NCBI RefSeq assembly: GCF_042677945.1
Contig: NZ_JBHUDN010000006.1
Direction: 5' to 3' (one strand)
Length of the DNA: 64,000 bases
DNA from: Haloplanus litoreus
GTDB taxonomy: Archaea; Halobacteriota; Halobacteria; Halobacteriales; Haloferacaceae
Shown one piece after another: positions 16,464 through 24,727 of this stretch. Below the pieces are notes generated by a model. The model had not been told where the DNA came from, did no database searches, and saw nothing but the letters and a program-made list of their open reading frames with translations. Made by a program: the position numbers and the translations under genes. How positions within the stretch are numbered: the first letter of the stretch is position 1; each line of letters starts with the position of its first letter.

Positions 16464-16537
16464 AGTTCGTCCGGGCGTTCGTGGTGGGGGGACTTGAAGC
16501 ATGCCTTTCGAAGCCGGCGTACGGCCCGCCAGCCCGA

Positions 16538-16825
16538 TCAGTCCTCGCCGGCGAGGGGTTCGCCCTGGCGGTCGATTCGGGTCGCCGGCAGGCCCGCACG
16601 GTCGGCGTGTTCGCGGACCGCGTCCTCGCTCTCGGCTTGGTAGTGACAGAAGGTGCCGGTCACCTCGCCGTCGTCGTTCGTCAGCACCTCGGAGTCGACC
16701 CAGCGGATGTCGACACCTTCGGATCGGAGGGCTTCGAGCGCCTCGCCGGACTTCTCGGCGGCTCCGTGGAGGTCCTCACGGCTGATCGGGTCGTCCAGTT
16801 CGCGGAGGATCAGGTAGTCCTTCAT
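16538..16825 (-). CDS. DUF4242 family protein
   Basis: The 95-residue protein is a DUF4242 member: MKDYLILRELDDPISREDLHGAAEKSGEALEALRSEGVDIRWVDSEVL, then GTFCHYQAESEDAVREHADRAGLPA. It has the ferredoxin-like alpha-beta plait of this family; a Streptomyces member (SCO4226) binds nickel, but whether this one does is unknown. The Cys and His in TFCHYQA are candidate ligands. It lies between lysW and a small membrane protein, all on the minus strand with gaps of 74 and 61 bases. Confidence 0.85.
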   Translation of the reverse strand: MKDYLILRELDDPISREDLHGAAEKSGEALEALRSEGVDIRWVDSEVLTNDDGEVTGTFCHYQAESEDAVREHADRAGLPATRIDRQGEPLAGED

Positions 16826-16886
16826 GTACGATGGAGACTGTTCGGGTCGACAATAAAGCTACTCCCGGAATCGCCTGCCCGCACAC

Positions 16887-17090
16887 TCACAGGCGCGCGT
16901 AGCGGGTCAGTCCCCACGCCGCCACGGTGACGCCGACGACGAAGGCCCCGAGCGTCGCGAGCAACGCCCGGGGCGCCAGCGTGGGGCCGCCGAGGAAGGG
17001 ACCACGAACGACGAGATAGCCGGCACCGAGCGTCACGGCCAGACCCACGCCGCCGACGGCACCGGCCACGGCTTTGACGACGCCGGTCAC
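16887..17090 (-). CDS. Small two-span membrane protein
   Basis: This 67-residue protein has two hydrophobic helices (VVKAVAGAVGGVGLAVTLGAGYLVV and LAPRALLATLGAFVVGVTVAAWGL), joined by a Gly/Pro loop and ending with RYARL. I do not recognise a family. The ATG at 17090 lies 40 bases downstream of the acylphosphatase stop, on the same strand. High GC at third positions supports coding. Such pairs occur widely in haloarchaea as uncharacterised membrane proteins. Confidence 0.6.
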   Translation of the reverse strand: MTGVVKAVAGAVGGVGLAVTLGAGYLVVRGPFLGGPTLAPRALLATLGAFVVGVTVAAWGLTRYARL

Positions 17091-17130
17091 CGGGACCGCT
17101 CCACGACCGTCCCACAGGGCGGTTGGACAC

Positions 17131-17409
17131 TCATCGACGGATGGCGAACCCCGTCTCGTCCTCCGGGTCCTCGTACGTGACGTCGACGTCGCGGACGGTG
17201 GCTGCGGGACTCCCGGTGTGACACCACTCGATCATCGACTCGACGGCGTCCTCGGTGCCCTCGAAGACGGCCTCGACCCGGCCGTCCCGACGATTGCGGA
17301 CCCAGCCGTCGACGTTCCTGGCCCGCGCGGCGTCGCGGGTGTTCGCCCGGTAGTAGACGCCCTGGACCCGGCCGGAGACGTAGACACGGGCCCGAACTCG
17401 CTCGCTCAT
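17131..17409 (-). CDS. acyP: Acylphosphatase
   Basis: The 92-residue enzyme hydrolyses carboxyl-phosphate bonds such as in acetyl phosphate. The family motif is clear: VSGRVQGVYYRANTRDAARARNVDGWVRN, with catalytic Arg21 and Asn39. The C-terminal strand TVRDVDVTYEDPEDETGFAIRR matches the family. It starts at ATG 17409, seven codons after another possible ATG. The gene stands ahead of a small membrane protein and DUF4242 on the same strand. Confidence 0.95.
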   Translation of the reverse strand: MSERVRARVYVSGRVQGVYYRANTRDAARARNVDGWVRNRRDGRVEAVFEGTEDAVESMIEWCHTGSPAATVRDVDVTYEDPEDETGFAIRR

Positions 17410-17541
17410 GAACACCCGTTCGGGACCCACCGGTAAAAATCCGAAGCGTCGGCGAGTCGGACCGCCCGAGCGTGAATCCCGCCCAAAAAATGTCGGGATG
17501 TTGCAACAATTCTATACCTCCCGGCCGTCGTAGGTTCGTGT

Positions 17542-17982
17542 ATGTACCACGACATACTGGTGCCGACGGACGGGAGCAACGCCTCGGCGGCGGCAGTCGA
17601 CCACGCGGTCAGTTTGGCCTCGCAGTACGACGCCCGGGTTCACGCGCTCTACGTCGTCGACACCGGCTCCTACGGACTCTTGGAGGAGAGGGCGTCGGTG
17701 GTCGTCGACGCGCTCCGCGAGGAGGGGAAGAAGGCGGTAGGGACCGTCGAGACGGCCGCCGAGACGGCCGATCTCGGCGTCGAGACGGCCGTCGTCGAGG
17801 GGACGGTCCACCGCTCGATCCTCGACTACGCGGAAGAGAACGGCGTGGACCTGATCGTGATGGGTACACACGGCCGACGCGGCATCGACCGCTACCTGCT
17901 GGGAAGCGTTACCGAACGGATCGTTCGGTCCGCACCGATACCCGTCCTCACGGTTCGAGGCGAGTCAGCCGAGGACTCATAG
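17542..17982 (+). CDS. Universal stress protein (UspA family)
   Basis: The 146-residue protein has the complete Usp signature: MYHDILVPTDGSNASAAAVDHAV and MGTHGRRGIDRYLLGSVTERIVR, the latter being the ATP-binding loop GxxGxxxxxxxxGS. HRSILDYAEENGVDLIVMG precedes it. It closely resembles the protein at 5502. A CTATAC box (about 17510) lies 30 bases upstream. Its stop overlaps the end of the convergent DUF5794 gene by six bases. Confidence 0.93.
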   Translation: MYHDILVPTDGSNASAAAVDHAVSLASQYDARVHALYVVDTGSYGLLEERASVVVDALREEGKKAVGTVETAAETADLGVETAVVEGTVHRSILDYAEENGVDLIVMGTHGRRGIDRYLLGSVTERIVRSAPIPVLTVRGESAEDS

Positions 17983-18875
17983 CCAGGGCGCGCGGGATTC
18001 CTCCTCGACCGGGAACGGGGAGGACCGGCCCTCGTCGTCCGCCGCGTCGGCGGCGTCGNNNNNGCGGCCTCGGGGGTCGGGCCGGCGTCCGCGTCGTCCT
18101 CGGTGTCGCTCTCCGCGTCGGCGGACTCGTCGTCCCCGAGGATCGACCCGTCGGGGTCGAAGGAGAACACGGCGGTCACACAGAGGACGCCGAGCGCGAC
18201 GGGGGCCTCGGTGGGCATCAGGCCCAGGACCGAGAGGGCGAGCATCCCGAGGGCGACGGCGCTCCCGAACCGGAACAGGTCGAGGTCGACCGACTCCTGC
18301 AGGACCGGCCCGAGGGCCGCGACCAGCATGGCGAACCCGACGCCGACGCCCGCCGCGGCGACGCCCCGGGCGACGAGCCCCGGATCGGTGACGAAGGTCA
18401 CCGACGCGCCGGTGGGCTGGAGGCTGGCGATCAGCCCCAGACCGATGATGACCGCGGGCCGGGGGAGATACTCGCCGACCCGGGCACTCGCCGTCTTGGC
18501 GGCGACGGTCAGGATGACCAGCCCGGCGAAGCGCTGGAAGACGGCCATGTCGACCAGGCTCTGGACGGTGGGGGCCAGGGCCGCCTCGACGGCCGCCGCC
18601 GGGAGCAAGACCAGGCCGAGTAGCGCGATGGTCCGCATCCGCTCACGGGGCGAGCCGTCCATCTCGGCGAGGACGACGGCCACGGTGGCCGAGCCGCCGA
18701 AGATGAGCAGACCGGTTTCGAGAATGCCGAACGGGTAGGTGAGCGCGCCCGCCAGGATCAGCGCCGGGAAAATCCCGTCGATCAGCGGGAGCATCATCAC
18801 CGTGGCGAGGAGCTTGGTCGCACCGCCGACCTGTCGCTCGAGGCGGAGCGCGACCGGATGCTGAGAGACGCTCAT
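17977..18875 (-). CDS. DUF5794 membrane protein, interrupted by an assembly gap
   Basis: The reading frame opens at ATG 18875 (MSVSQHPVALRLERQVGG) and matches the haloarchaeal DUF5794 family of polytopic proteins: ATVMMLPLIDGIFPALILAGALTYPFGILETGLLIFGG is the first conserved segment, and about seven hydrophobic stretches follow. After an Asp/Glu-rich tail (ILGDDESADAES) the frame meets N at 18059-18063. Beyond the gap the natural C terminus is in another frame: DAADAADDEGRSSPFPVEEE, then SRAPWL and TGA at 17977-17979. The N run is therefore the wrong length; the true gap is a multiple of three. Function unknown. Confidence 0.75.
18059..18063. other. Assembly gap (5 N) inside DUF5794 gene
   Basis: Five N replace unknown sequence within the acidic C-terminal tail of the DUF5794 gene. 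The two flanks are in different frames unless the true gap is a multiple of three bases, so the length given is not real. Confidence 0.95.
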
Positions 18876-19169
18876 GCCACGCTAGCGGCCGTAACCATCG
18901 GCCGACCGGTGGTGTAACGTCCTCGACCTATCGCCGCGGTCGGTGACGTTTCCGTCGGTTCCGAAGCGTTTGAAGTTCGCCCGCGCTGTAAAGGAGATGC
19001 CGGAGTCCTGGATGGAACTCGTCCGAGCGGCAGTGCGCGTGGCGATGGAACGCTTCGAAGCCATGTTCGAAAAGTGGGCCACGGCAGTATTAAACGTTGC
19101 GTGGGATGGGACCACACGACCGCAAACTGCCGTCACACGGCCCGCGCGACCGCTCGCACCGGGGGGTTC
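18876..19169. promoter_or_regulatory. Region upstream of DUF5794 with a strong TATA-like box
   Basis: This 294-base interval holds GTATTAAAC at 19087-19095, which reads as a good TATA box on the minus strand. It lies 27 bases before an ATG at 19064 that opens a 60-codon frame reaching to six bases before the DUF5794 start. The box therefore either drives a small leaderless gene plus DUF5794 or marks a long DUF5794 leader. Confidence 0.5.
18882..19064 (-). CDS. Possible 60-residue basic protein upstream of DUF5794
   Basis: An ATG at 19064 lies about 27 bases after a TATA-like GTTTAATAC on the minus strand, the spacing of leaderless haloarchaeal genes. The frame ends with TAG six bases before the DUF5794 start, as in an operon. 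The product (MASKRSIATRTAARTSSIQD...) is rich in Arg, Ser and Thr and is not acidic, and G/C at third positions is lower than in neighbours, so coding is uncertain. A competing plus-strand frame (18997-19173) has a GGAG before its ATG but worse codon use. Confidence 0.3.
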   Translation of the reverse strand: MASKRSIATRTAARTSSIQDSGISFTARANFKRFGTDGNVTDRGDRSRTLHHRSADGYGR

Positions 19170-20204
19170 CTAGTGGTCGAGGCGTCGGGCTAAGTCGATA
19201 GCGCGGTCCTCGCTCCCCTCGACGACGACGGCCGTCGTCACGCCGTCGGCCTCCCAGTAGACGACGGCCACGCCGTCGACGGTCGTCGCGTTCGCGTCGT
19301 GACCGTTCACCGTCACGTTCGTGACGTTCGCCGAACCCCGGTCGAATTCGCGGTCGGTCGTCGTCGAGACGACGGTCACGTCGTCGCCGTCGTCGCGGTA
19401 CCGCTGGGCGACGTGAGTCCCGTCGGCCCGCGTGAGGGCGGTGGCGTTGCCGAACTCGGCGTCGAGTCGGGGGAGGTCGAAGCTCGTGTTCGTCTGGACC
19501 GCGTCGAAGGTGTCGTAGCGGTCGACCGACGTGATGGAGAGTCGGTCACCCGGCGGGTCGAAGGTGCTCCCGTGGACGCTCACGTTGACCTGCGACTCAC
19601 GGTAGTCGACGACGGTCGAGTTCTCGCCGTCGGTCACCTCGGCTCGGAGCAGTCGAGCGTCCGATGTGGCGACCCAGAGCGTCGCGTCCGCGTCCCCGTC
19701 CTCGGGCACCACCCGGACGACGTGGGCGTCGGTCCCGTCGTCGCTGCCGCGACGCAGGTACTCGACGCTGGCGTTCGCGTCGGCGGCCGACCAGTTGGCG
19801 AAGTCGTTCGGTGTGGAGGCGTTCCCGGCGTACTCCACGCCGGTCGTGTGGCCGACTGCGTCACGCTCCCAAGCGGCGGTCCGGTTCGGACCCACGTACC
19901 AGGCGACCGTCTCGTTGACGCCGGTCCGGTACGTCGCGTTGTCCGCCGCGACGACGGTCCGGGACTCGTTGCCCGCCGCGGCGAACTCGACGGTTGCGGT
20001 TCGGTTCGCGCTCTCGTTGCTGACGGTCACGTTCGCCGTCACGACCACGCTCTCGGCGTTCGCGTAGTGGTCGCGCGTGTCGTTGAGGACCGCCTGCCCG
20101 GAGGGCTGACCGTTCGTGGTCGCGGCGCCGGCGACGGCCGCGAGCGCGGTCAGCACGACGAGGAGGAGGGCCAGTCGCCGCCACCCGCCGAATGTCGGTC
20201 GCAT
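19170..20204 (-). CDS. Secreted LolA-like protein
   Basis: The 344-residue protein begins with a Sec-type signal (RRLALLLVVLTALAAVAGA) and continues as a soluble extracytoplasmic protein rich in Asn-x-Ser/Thr sites. Its pattern, AVLNDTRDHYANAESVVVTANVTVSNESANRTATVEFAAAGNESRTVVAADNATYRTG followed by DATLWVATSDARLLRAEVTDGENSTVVDYRESQVNVSV, resembles the LolA/LppX half-barrel used by lipoprotein carriers. Haloarchaea often place such proteins by MacB-type transporters. It is divergent from the ABC transporter genes at 20290, which supports a joint role in exporting lipid-linked cargo. Confidence 0.7.
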   Translation of the reverse strand: MRPTFGGWRRLALLLVVLTALAAVAGAATTNGQPSGQAVLNDTRDHYANAESVVVTANVTVSNESANRTATVEFAAAGNESRTVVAADNATYRTGVNETVAWYVGPNRTAAWERDAVGHTTGVEYAGNASTPNDFANWSAADANASVEYLRRGSDDGTDAHVVRVVPEDGDADATLWVATSDARLLRAEVTDGENSTVVDYRESQVNVSVHGSTFDPPGDRLSITSVDRYDTFDAVQTNTSFDLPRLDAEFGNATALTRADGTHVAQRYRDDGDDVTVVSTTTDREFDRGSANVTNVTVNGHDANATTVDGVAVVYWEADGVTTAVVVEGSEDRAIDLARRLDH

Positions 20205-20289
20205 GGGTGCTAGTACGGTCGCGTTTCAAAGAAGGTTCCCCCGCCCCCTGGGCACACGACTCATAAGCGTCCCGTCCGAAGCGAGGGCG

Positions 20290-21021
20290 ATGACCGCCGA
20301 CGCGGACGTGACCGTCGGCGCCGGGGCGGGGAGCCCCGTCGTCGAGCTCTCGGGCGTCCACAAGACCTACGACGTGGGAGGGGTCGTCGAGGCGTTGGCC
20401 GGCGTCTCGCTGACGCTCCCGGAGGGATCGTACACCGCCGTGATGGGGCCGAGCGGCTCCGGGAAGTCCACGCTGTTGAACCTGATCGGGGCGCTCGATA
20501 CGCCGACCGAGGGGCGGGTGGTCGTGGCCGGTGAGGAGGTGTCGACGGCCTCCGACGGGACCCGTGCCGAACTCCGGGGGACGGACATCGGATTCGTCTT
20601 CCAGACGTTCAACCTCCTCTCGCGGCTGACCGCCGTCGAGAACGTCGGTCTCCCGCTGGTGTTCGCCGGGGTGCCCCGAGCGGAGCGCCGGGAGCGCGCC
20701 CGCGAACTGCTCACGGACGTTGGCCTCGGGGATCGAACCGACCATCTCCCCACGGAGCTGTCGGGCGGACAACGTCAGCGCGTCGCCATCGCTCGGGCGC
20801 TGGTCGCCGATCCGGCGCTCGTCCTGGCCGACGAGCCGACGGGCAACGTCGACACCGAGACCGGTGGGCGCGTCCTCGACATCTTCGACCGACTGCACGC
20901 CGCCGGCAACACCATCCTGCTGGTGACCCACGAGCGCCACGTCGCCGAGCGAGCGGACCGGATCGTCCACGTCCGCGACGGTGAACTGGAACGGATCGAG
21001 GATCTGGGGGACGACGCGTGA
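20290..21021 (+). CDS. ABC transporter ATP-binding protein (MacB/LolD type)
   Basis: The 243-residue ATPase has Walker A GPSGSGKS at 53-60, the signature LSGGQRQR at 157-164 and Walker B ALVLADEP at 176-183, followed by the D-loop and a switch His in VTHERH. The length and VELSGVHKTYDVG start are those of the MacB/LolD family, which power FtsX-type permeases without substrate passing through the membrane channel. ATG 20290 starts the protein close to the family N terminus. The permease gene starts with a four-base overlap at 21018. Confidence 0.95.
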   Translation: MTADADVTVGAGAGSPVVELSGVHKTYDVGGVVEALAGVSLTLPEGSYTAVMGPSGSGKSTLLNLIGALDTPTEGRVVVAGEEVSTASDGTRAELRGTDIGFVFQTFNLLSRLTAVENVGLPLVFAGVPRAERRERARELLTDVGLGDRTDHLPTELSGGQRQRVAIARALVADPALVLADEPTGNVDTETGGRVLDIFDRLHAAGNTILLVTHERHVAERADRIVHVRDGELERIEDLGDDA

Positions 21022-22253
21022 AGCTGACCGAGTCCGCTCGGATCGCCCTCCGGTCGATCCGGAGCCACAAGCTTCGGTCGACGCTGACGGTGGTCGGTCT
21101 CGTCATCGGTATCGCGTCGGTCATCGTCTTCGCCACGTTCGGCGCGAGCGTCGAGGCCGAAATCGTGAGCGACATCGGGGGGTCGAGCGCGAACAACGTC
21201 TACGTCTTCGCGACCCCGACCGACGACGACGGGTTCGATCAGGTGATCCAGCCGGTGTTCACGGCCCGCGACGTGCGCGAACTCGAATCGATCGAGGGGG
21301 TGCGACGGGTCATCCCACGGGGGATCGTCGAGGCGAACTCGATCACCCACGAGTCGGATACGATCGCTCGCCAACGGCTCACGGCGACCCGGCCCGAGAC
21401 GTTCGACGAGGAGTCCATCGTCGCCGGTCGCGGGTTCCGGTCGGGGGCGAACGAGGTGGTCCTCAACGAGCGGGCGGCGACGGCGTTCGCGACGAACGTC
21501 TCCGTCGGCGACCGCCTCACCCTCTCCCTGGCCGGAAATAGGACGACCGAGGTGACCGTCGTCGGCATCGTCGACGGCACCGAAGGGGAGTTGCCGGTCA
21601 GCGACTTCGCGAACCGTGCGCAAGTGTACGTCCCCGTCGATCCCTTCTACCGGACGGTCGTCGAGAGTCCGAGCGTGGGCGTGCGTCAGCGGGCCTACCC
21701 GCAGGTGACCGTCGTGAGCGACCCGACGACGACGGCGGCGACGAAGGCCGCCGTGGAGACGTACCTCCGCGAGGAGTCGGACGCCCGCCGTCTGAAACCG
21801 GGGGGGACGGAGCTCGTGGCACAAACGAGCGGTGACTTCGTCGAGCGGATCGGCGCCGTGATCGACCGAATCACGCGGTTCGTGACGGGCGTGGCCGTGA
21901 TCGGGCTGGTCGTCGGGGCCATCGGTATCGCCAACATCATGCTCGTGAGCGTTACCGAACGAACCCGCGAGATCGGAGTCATGAAGGCCGTGGGCGCGCG
22001 GAACCGGGACGTGATGACGCTGTTTCTGGTCGAGGCCGGACTGCTCGGCGCCATCGGCGCGGTGCTGGCGCTCCCCCTCGGCGTCGCCGTCGGGTACGCG
22101 GCGACCCGGTACGCGGACGTGGGGTTCGCACTCGCGCCGGCGTGGACGGCCACGGCGGTTGTGGTCGGCGTCGTGGTTGGCGTCGTCGCGGGGCTCTACC
22201 CCGCCTGGCGGGCAGCGCGGGTGGACCCGATCGACGCGCTCCGATACGAGTGA
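21018..22253 (+). CDS. ABC transporter permease (MacB/FtsX type)
   Basis: The 411-residue permease has one membrane helix near residues 20-42, a large extracellular MacB-type periplasmic core domain (about 45-280), then three helices ending in a FtsX domain: VTGVAVIGLVVGAIGIANIMLVSVTERTREIGVMKAVGARNRDV is the highly conserved coupling region. The tail RAARVDPIDALRYE is typical of the family. The GTG start at 21018 overlaps the ATPase stop. Together they form a mechanotransmission ABC pair that probably works with the divergent LolA-like protein. Confidence 0.94.
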   Translation: MKLTESARIALRSIRSHKLRSTLTVVGLVIGIASVIVFATFGASVEAEIVSDIGGSSANNVYVFATPTDDDGFDQVIQPVFTARDVRELESIEGVRRVIPRGIVEANSITHESDTIARQRLTATRPETFDEESIVAGRGFRSGANEVVLNERAATAFATNVSVGDRLTLSLAGNRTTEVTVVGIVDGTEGELPVSDFANRAQVYVPVDPFYRTVVESPSVGVRQRAYPQVTVVSDPTTTAATKAAVETYLREESDARRLKPGGTELVAQTSGDFVERIGAVIDRITRFVTGVAVIGLVVGAIGIANIMLVSVTERTREIGVMKAVGARNRDVMTLFLVEAGLLGAIGAVLALPLGVAVGYAATRYADVGFALAPAWTATAVVVGVVVGVVAGLYPAWRAARVDPIDALRYE

Positions 22254-22339
22254 GCGACGGTGACACGCGGTCTCACGCGCCGAGGCGGCCGAAACGGGCG
22301 ACTCGCAACGTTTTTCCGGGCGGCGAGACGACGGTTTAC

Positions 22340-23836
22340 ATGGCGAACGACGTTCCCGATTCGGAACCTTTCTCGGCGAAACTGCAGGTACCGGAGGCGC
22401 TGACGTTCGACGACGTACTCCTCCGTCCGATGGAGAGCCACGTCGAACCCGACGAGGCCGACGTGTCGACGCGGGTCTCCACGAACGTCACCCTCAACAT
22501 CCCGATCCTGTCGGCAGCGATGGACACGGTGACCGAAAGCGACCTCGCGATTTCGATGGCTCGCAACGGCGGCATCGGTGTTCTCCATCGCAACATGGAC
22601 ATCGAGGAGATGGTCGTCGAAATCGAGCGCGTCAAACGAGCCGACGAACTGGTGATCCGTCGGAACAACGTGGTGACGGCTCGACCGGAACAGACCGTCC
22701 GGGAGGTGGACGAGATGATGGAACGCGAGGGAGTGAGCGGCGCTCCCGTAGTCGACGAGGACGACGCGGTCCTCGGCATCATCTCCGGGACGGACATCCG
22801 GCCGTACCTGGAGGTCGGCGAGTCCGACGAGGTACGCAAGGCGATGACCGACGAGGTCATCACTGCTGGCGAGGACGTGACCGCGCGCGAGGCCCTCGAA
22901 CTCATGTACGACCACAAGATCGAACGAGTGCCCATCGTCGACGACGACGACCGCCTCGCTGGTCTGGTCACGATGCAGGGCATCCTCCAGCGGCGCGAAC
23001 ACGAGAACGCCGCGCGCGACGATAACGGAGCCCTCCGGATCGGTGTCGCCGTCGGTCCCTTCGAGGACGACCGGGCGACGGCGGCCGACGACGCTGGCGC
23101 CGACGTACTCTTCATCGACTGCGCGCACGCCCACAACCGGAACGTGATCGACAGCGCACGCGAGATCAGCGAAGCGGTCGGCGCGGACGTGGTGGTCGGC
23201 AACATCGGCACCCGCGAGGCCGCGGAGGCCGTCGTCGACTTCGCCGACGGCGTGAAGGTCGGCATCGGACCGGGATCCATCTGTACGACCCGAGTCGTCA
23301 CGGGCGCGGGGATGCCCCAGATCACCGCCGTCTCCGAGGTAGCGGACGTGGCCAGCCGTCACGACGTGCCGGTCATCGCCGACGGGGGGATCCGCTACTC
23401 GGGTGACGCGATCAAGGCCGTCGCCGCCGGCGCCGACGCCGTCATGCTCGGCTCGTACTTCGCGGGCACTCAGGAGGCCCCGGGGCGTGTCATCACCATG
23501 AACGGGAAGAAGTACAAGCAGTACCGCGGGATGGGATCGGTCGGCGCGATGCGCTCCGGCGGCGGGGACCGGTACCTGAAAGAGGAGGACGACGACGAGG
23601 GCTTCGTCCCCGAGGGCGTCGAGGCGGCCACCCCCTACAAGGGGACGCTGGCGTCCGAACTTCACCAGCTCGTCGGTGGCATGAAGTCGGGGATGGGCTA
23701 CGTCGGCGCGTCGACGATTCCCGAGTTCAAGCAGCGATCCCGGTTCGTCCGCGTCTCTGCCGCGGGCCAGACCGAAGGCCACCCACACGACGTGATGATC
23801 ACCGACGAGGCACCCAACTACAGCCCGCAGGAGTAA
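22340..23836 (+). CDS. guaB: IMP dehydrogenase
   Basis: The 498-residue enzyme oxidises IMP to XMP, the committed step of GMP synthesis. Catalytic Cys315 lies in PGSICTT, and the flap region GGDRYLKE follows. Two CBS domains occupy about residues 105-220 (IRRNNVVTARPEQTVREVDE; MTDEVITAGEDVTAREALEL). The barrel motifs LTFDDVLLRP, SAAMDTVTE and ADGGIRYSGDAIKAVAAGADAVMLGSYFAGT are complete. ATG 22340 is chosen since MANDVPDSEPFSAKLQVPEA matches the family start, and a TTTACATGG leader precedes it. Confidence 0.97.
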   Translation: MANDVPDSEPFSAKLQVPEALTFDDVLLRPMESHVEPDEADVSTRVSTNVTLNIPILSAAMDTVTESDLAISMARNGGIGVLHRNMDIEEMVVEIERVKRADELVIRRNNVVTARPEQTVREVDEMMEREGVSGAPVVDEDDAVLGIISGTDIRPYLEVGESDEVRKAMTDEVITAGEDVTAREALELMYDHKIERVPIVDDDDRLAGLVTMQGILQRREHENAARDDNGALRIGVAVGPFEDDRATAADDAGADVLFIDCAHAHNRNVIDSAREISEAVGADVVVGNIGTREAAEAVVDFADGVKVGIGPGSICTTRVVTGAGMPQITAVSEVADVASRHDVPVIADGGIRYSGDAIKAVAAGADAVMLGSYFAGTQEAPGRVITMNGKKYKQYRGMGSVGAMRSGGGDRYLKEEDDDEGFVPEGVEAATPYKGTLASELHQLVGGMKSGMGYVGASTIPEFKQRSRFVRVSAAGQTEGHPHDVMITDEAPNYSPQE

Positions 23837-23963
23837 AGCGACCGAATCCGGCGACGATACCGCCGGAATCGCTACGTTGAGTCGATTCCGCAAGGGGTAT
23901 TTTGATATACTCCGACGATTCATTGGGAGTCGTGAGTGGTCGCACTCCTCCTCGGAGGAACAC

Positions 23964-24545
23964 ATGAGCGACGATGCCCCCCTCGTCCTCGTCGTCGAGG
24001 ACGAACGTGACCTGGCCGAACTCTACACGACGTGGCTGGCCGGGACCTACCGGGTGCGCACGGTGAACGACGGACGGGCGGCGCTCGACGAACTCGACGA
24101 CGAAATCCGCGTCGTCCTCCTCGACCGACGGATGCCGGACCTGTCGGGTGACGAAGTGCTCGACGCCATCCGTGAACGGGGACTCGACTGCCGTGTGGCG
24201 ATGGTGACGGCCGTCGAACCCGACGTCGACGTGATCGATATGGGCTTCGATGACTACCTCGTCAAGCCGGTGTCGCGGGGCGAACTCACCCGCACGGTGT
24301 CGAACCTCCTCGTCCGCGACGAGTACGACGAGGGCGTCCAGCGGCTCTTCTCACTCGCCTCGAAGAAGGCGCTCCTCGAATCCGACACGAGCGAGGCAGC
24401 GTCGGAAGAGTCGGAGAAGTACCAGCAACTCCTCGACGATATTGCGTCCCTGCGGGCCGAACTCGACGACAAACTCGCACAACTCAGCGAGTCCGACGAC
24501 CTGACACTCGTCTATCAGGATCTCGGACGTGACAGCGACGAATAA
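23964..24545 (+). CDS. HalX-type response regulator
   Basis: The 193-residue protein has a receiver domain (residues 6-118) with acid pair Glu12-Asp13, phospho-acceptor Asp54 in VVLLDRRMPD, and Lys in DDYLVKPVSRGELTRTV. The C-terminal HalX domain (about 125-190) is helical and ends QLSESDDLTLVYQDLG. No DNA-binding domain is visible; HalX proteins are thought to work in phospho-relay. GGAGG lies six bases before ATG 23964, and a GGTATTTTGATATAC box is about 60 bases further upstream. It lies just before the repeat-protein gene of the CHAT module; no kinase is adjacent. Confidence 0.93.
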   Translation: MSDDAPLVLVVEDERDLAELYTTWLAGTYRVRTVNDGRAALDELDDEIRVVLLDRRMPDLSGDEVLDAIRERGLDCRVAMVTAVEPDVDVIDMGFDDYLVKPVSRGELTRTVSNLLVRDEYDEGVQRLFSLASKKALLESDTSEAASEESEKYQQLLDDIASLRAELDDKLAQLSESDDLTLVYQDLGRDSDE

Positions 24546-24684
24546 CAGTAGATTCAGTTACACGTTTCCTGCCGAGCCTCCATCGTCCGTGTCCTGATAC
24601 CCCTGCCGTCTGTCGATTTTCGATCCAGATCATTTTATGTCAGTAGTCAACGGATTTAATTGATTATATTTACTATCAGATATT

Positions 24685-24707
24685 CTCGAAAAATTATATT
24701 TTTCGAG
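24685..24707 (+). promoter_or_regulatory. 23-bp palindrome overlapping a TATA box
   Basis: CTCGAAAAAT (24685-24694), a TAT centre, and ATTTTTCGAG (24698-24707) form a perfect inverted repeat. The centre reads TTATATTTT, a good TATA box, 27-34 bases before the ATG of the repeat protein gene (24728), so the transcript should be leaderless. A protein bound here would block the promoter. The half-site resembles TATATTCGAG near 27958-27967, upstream of the DUF7504-like gene. Confidence 0.7.
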
Positions 24708-24727
24708 CGGCGGACAGTCCAGTTGCA

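Noticed and set aside
17892..18063. Arg-rich C-terminal extension of DUF5794 across the N gap
   Set aside because: The translated tail is in the wrong frame; another frame gives an acidic end and a stop at 17977 typical of haloarchaeal proteins.
18997..19173. A 58-codon plus-strand frame with GGAG before the ATG
   Set aside because: Codon use is poor, its C terminus is Arg/Pro-rich, and it overlaps the better supported minus-strand promoter and ORF.
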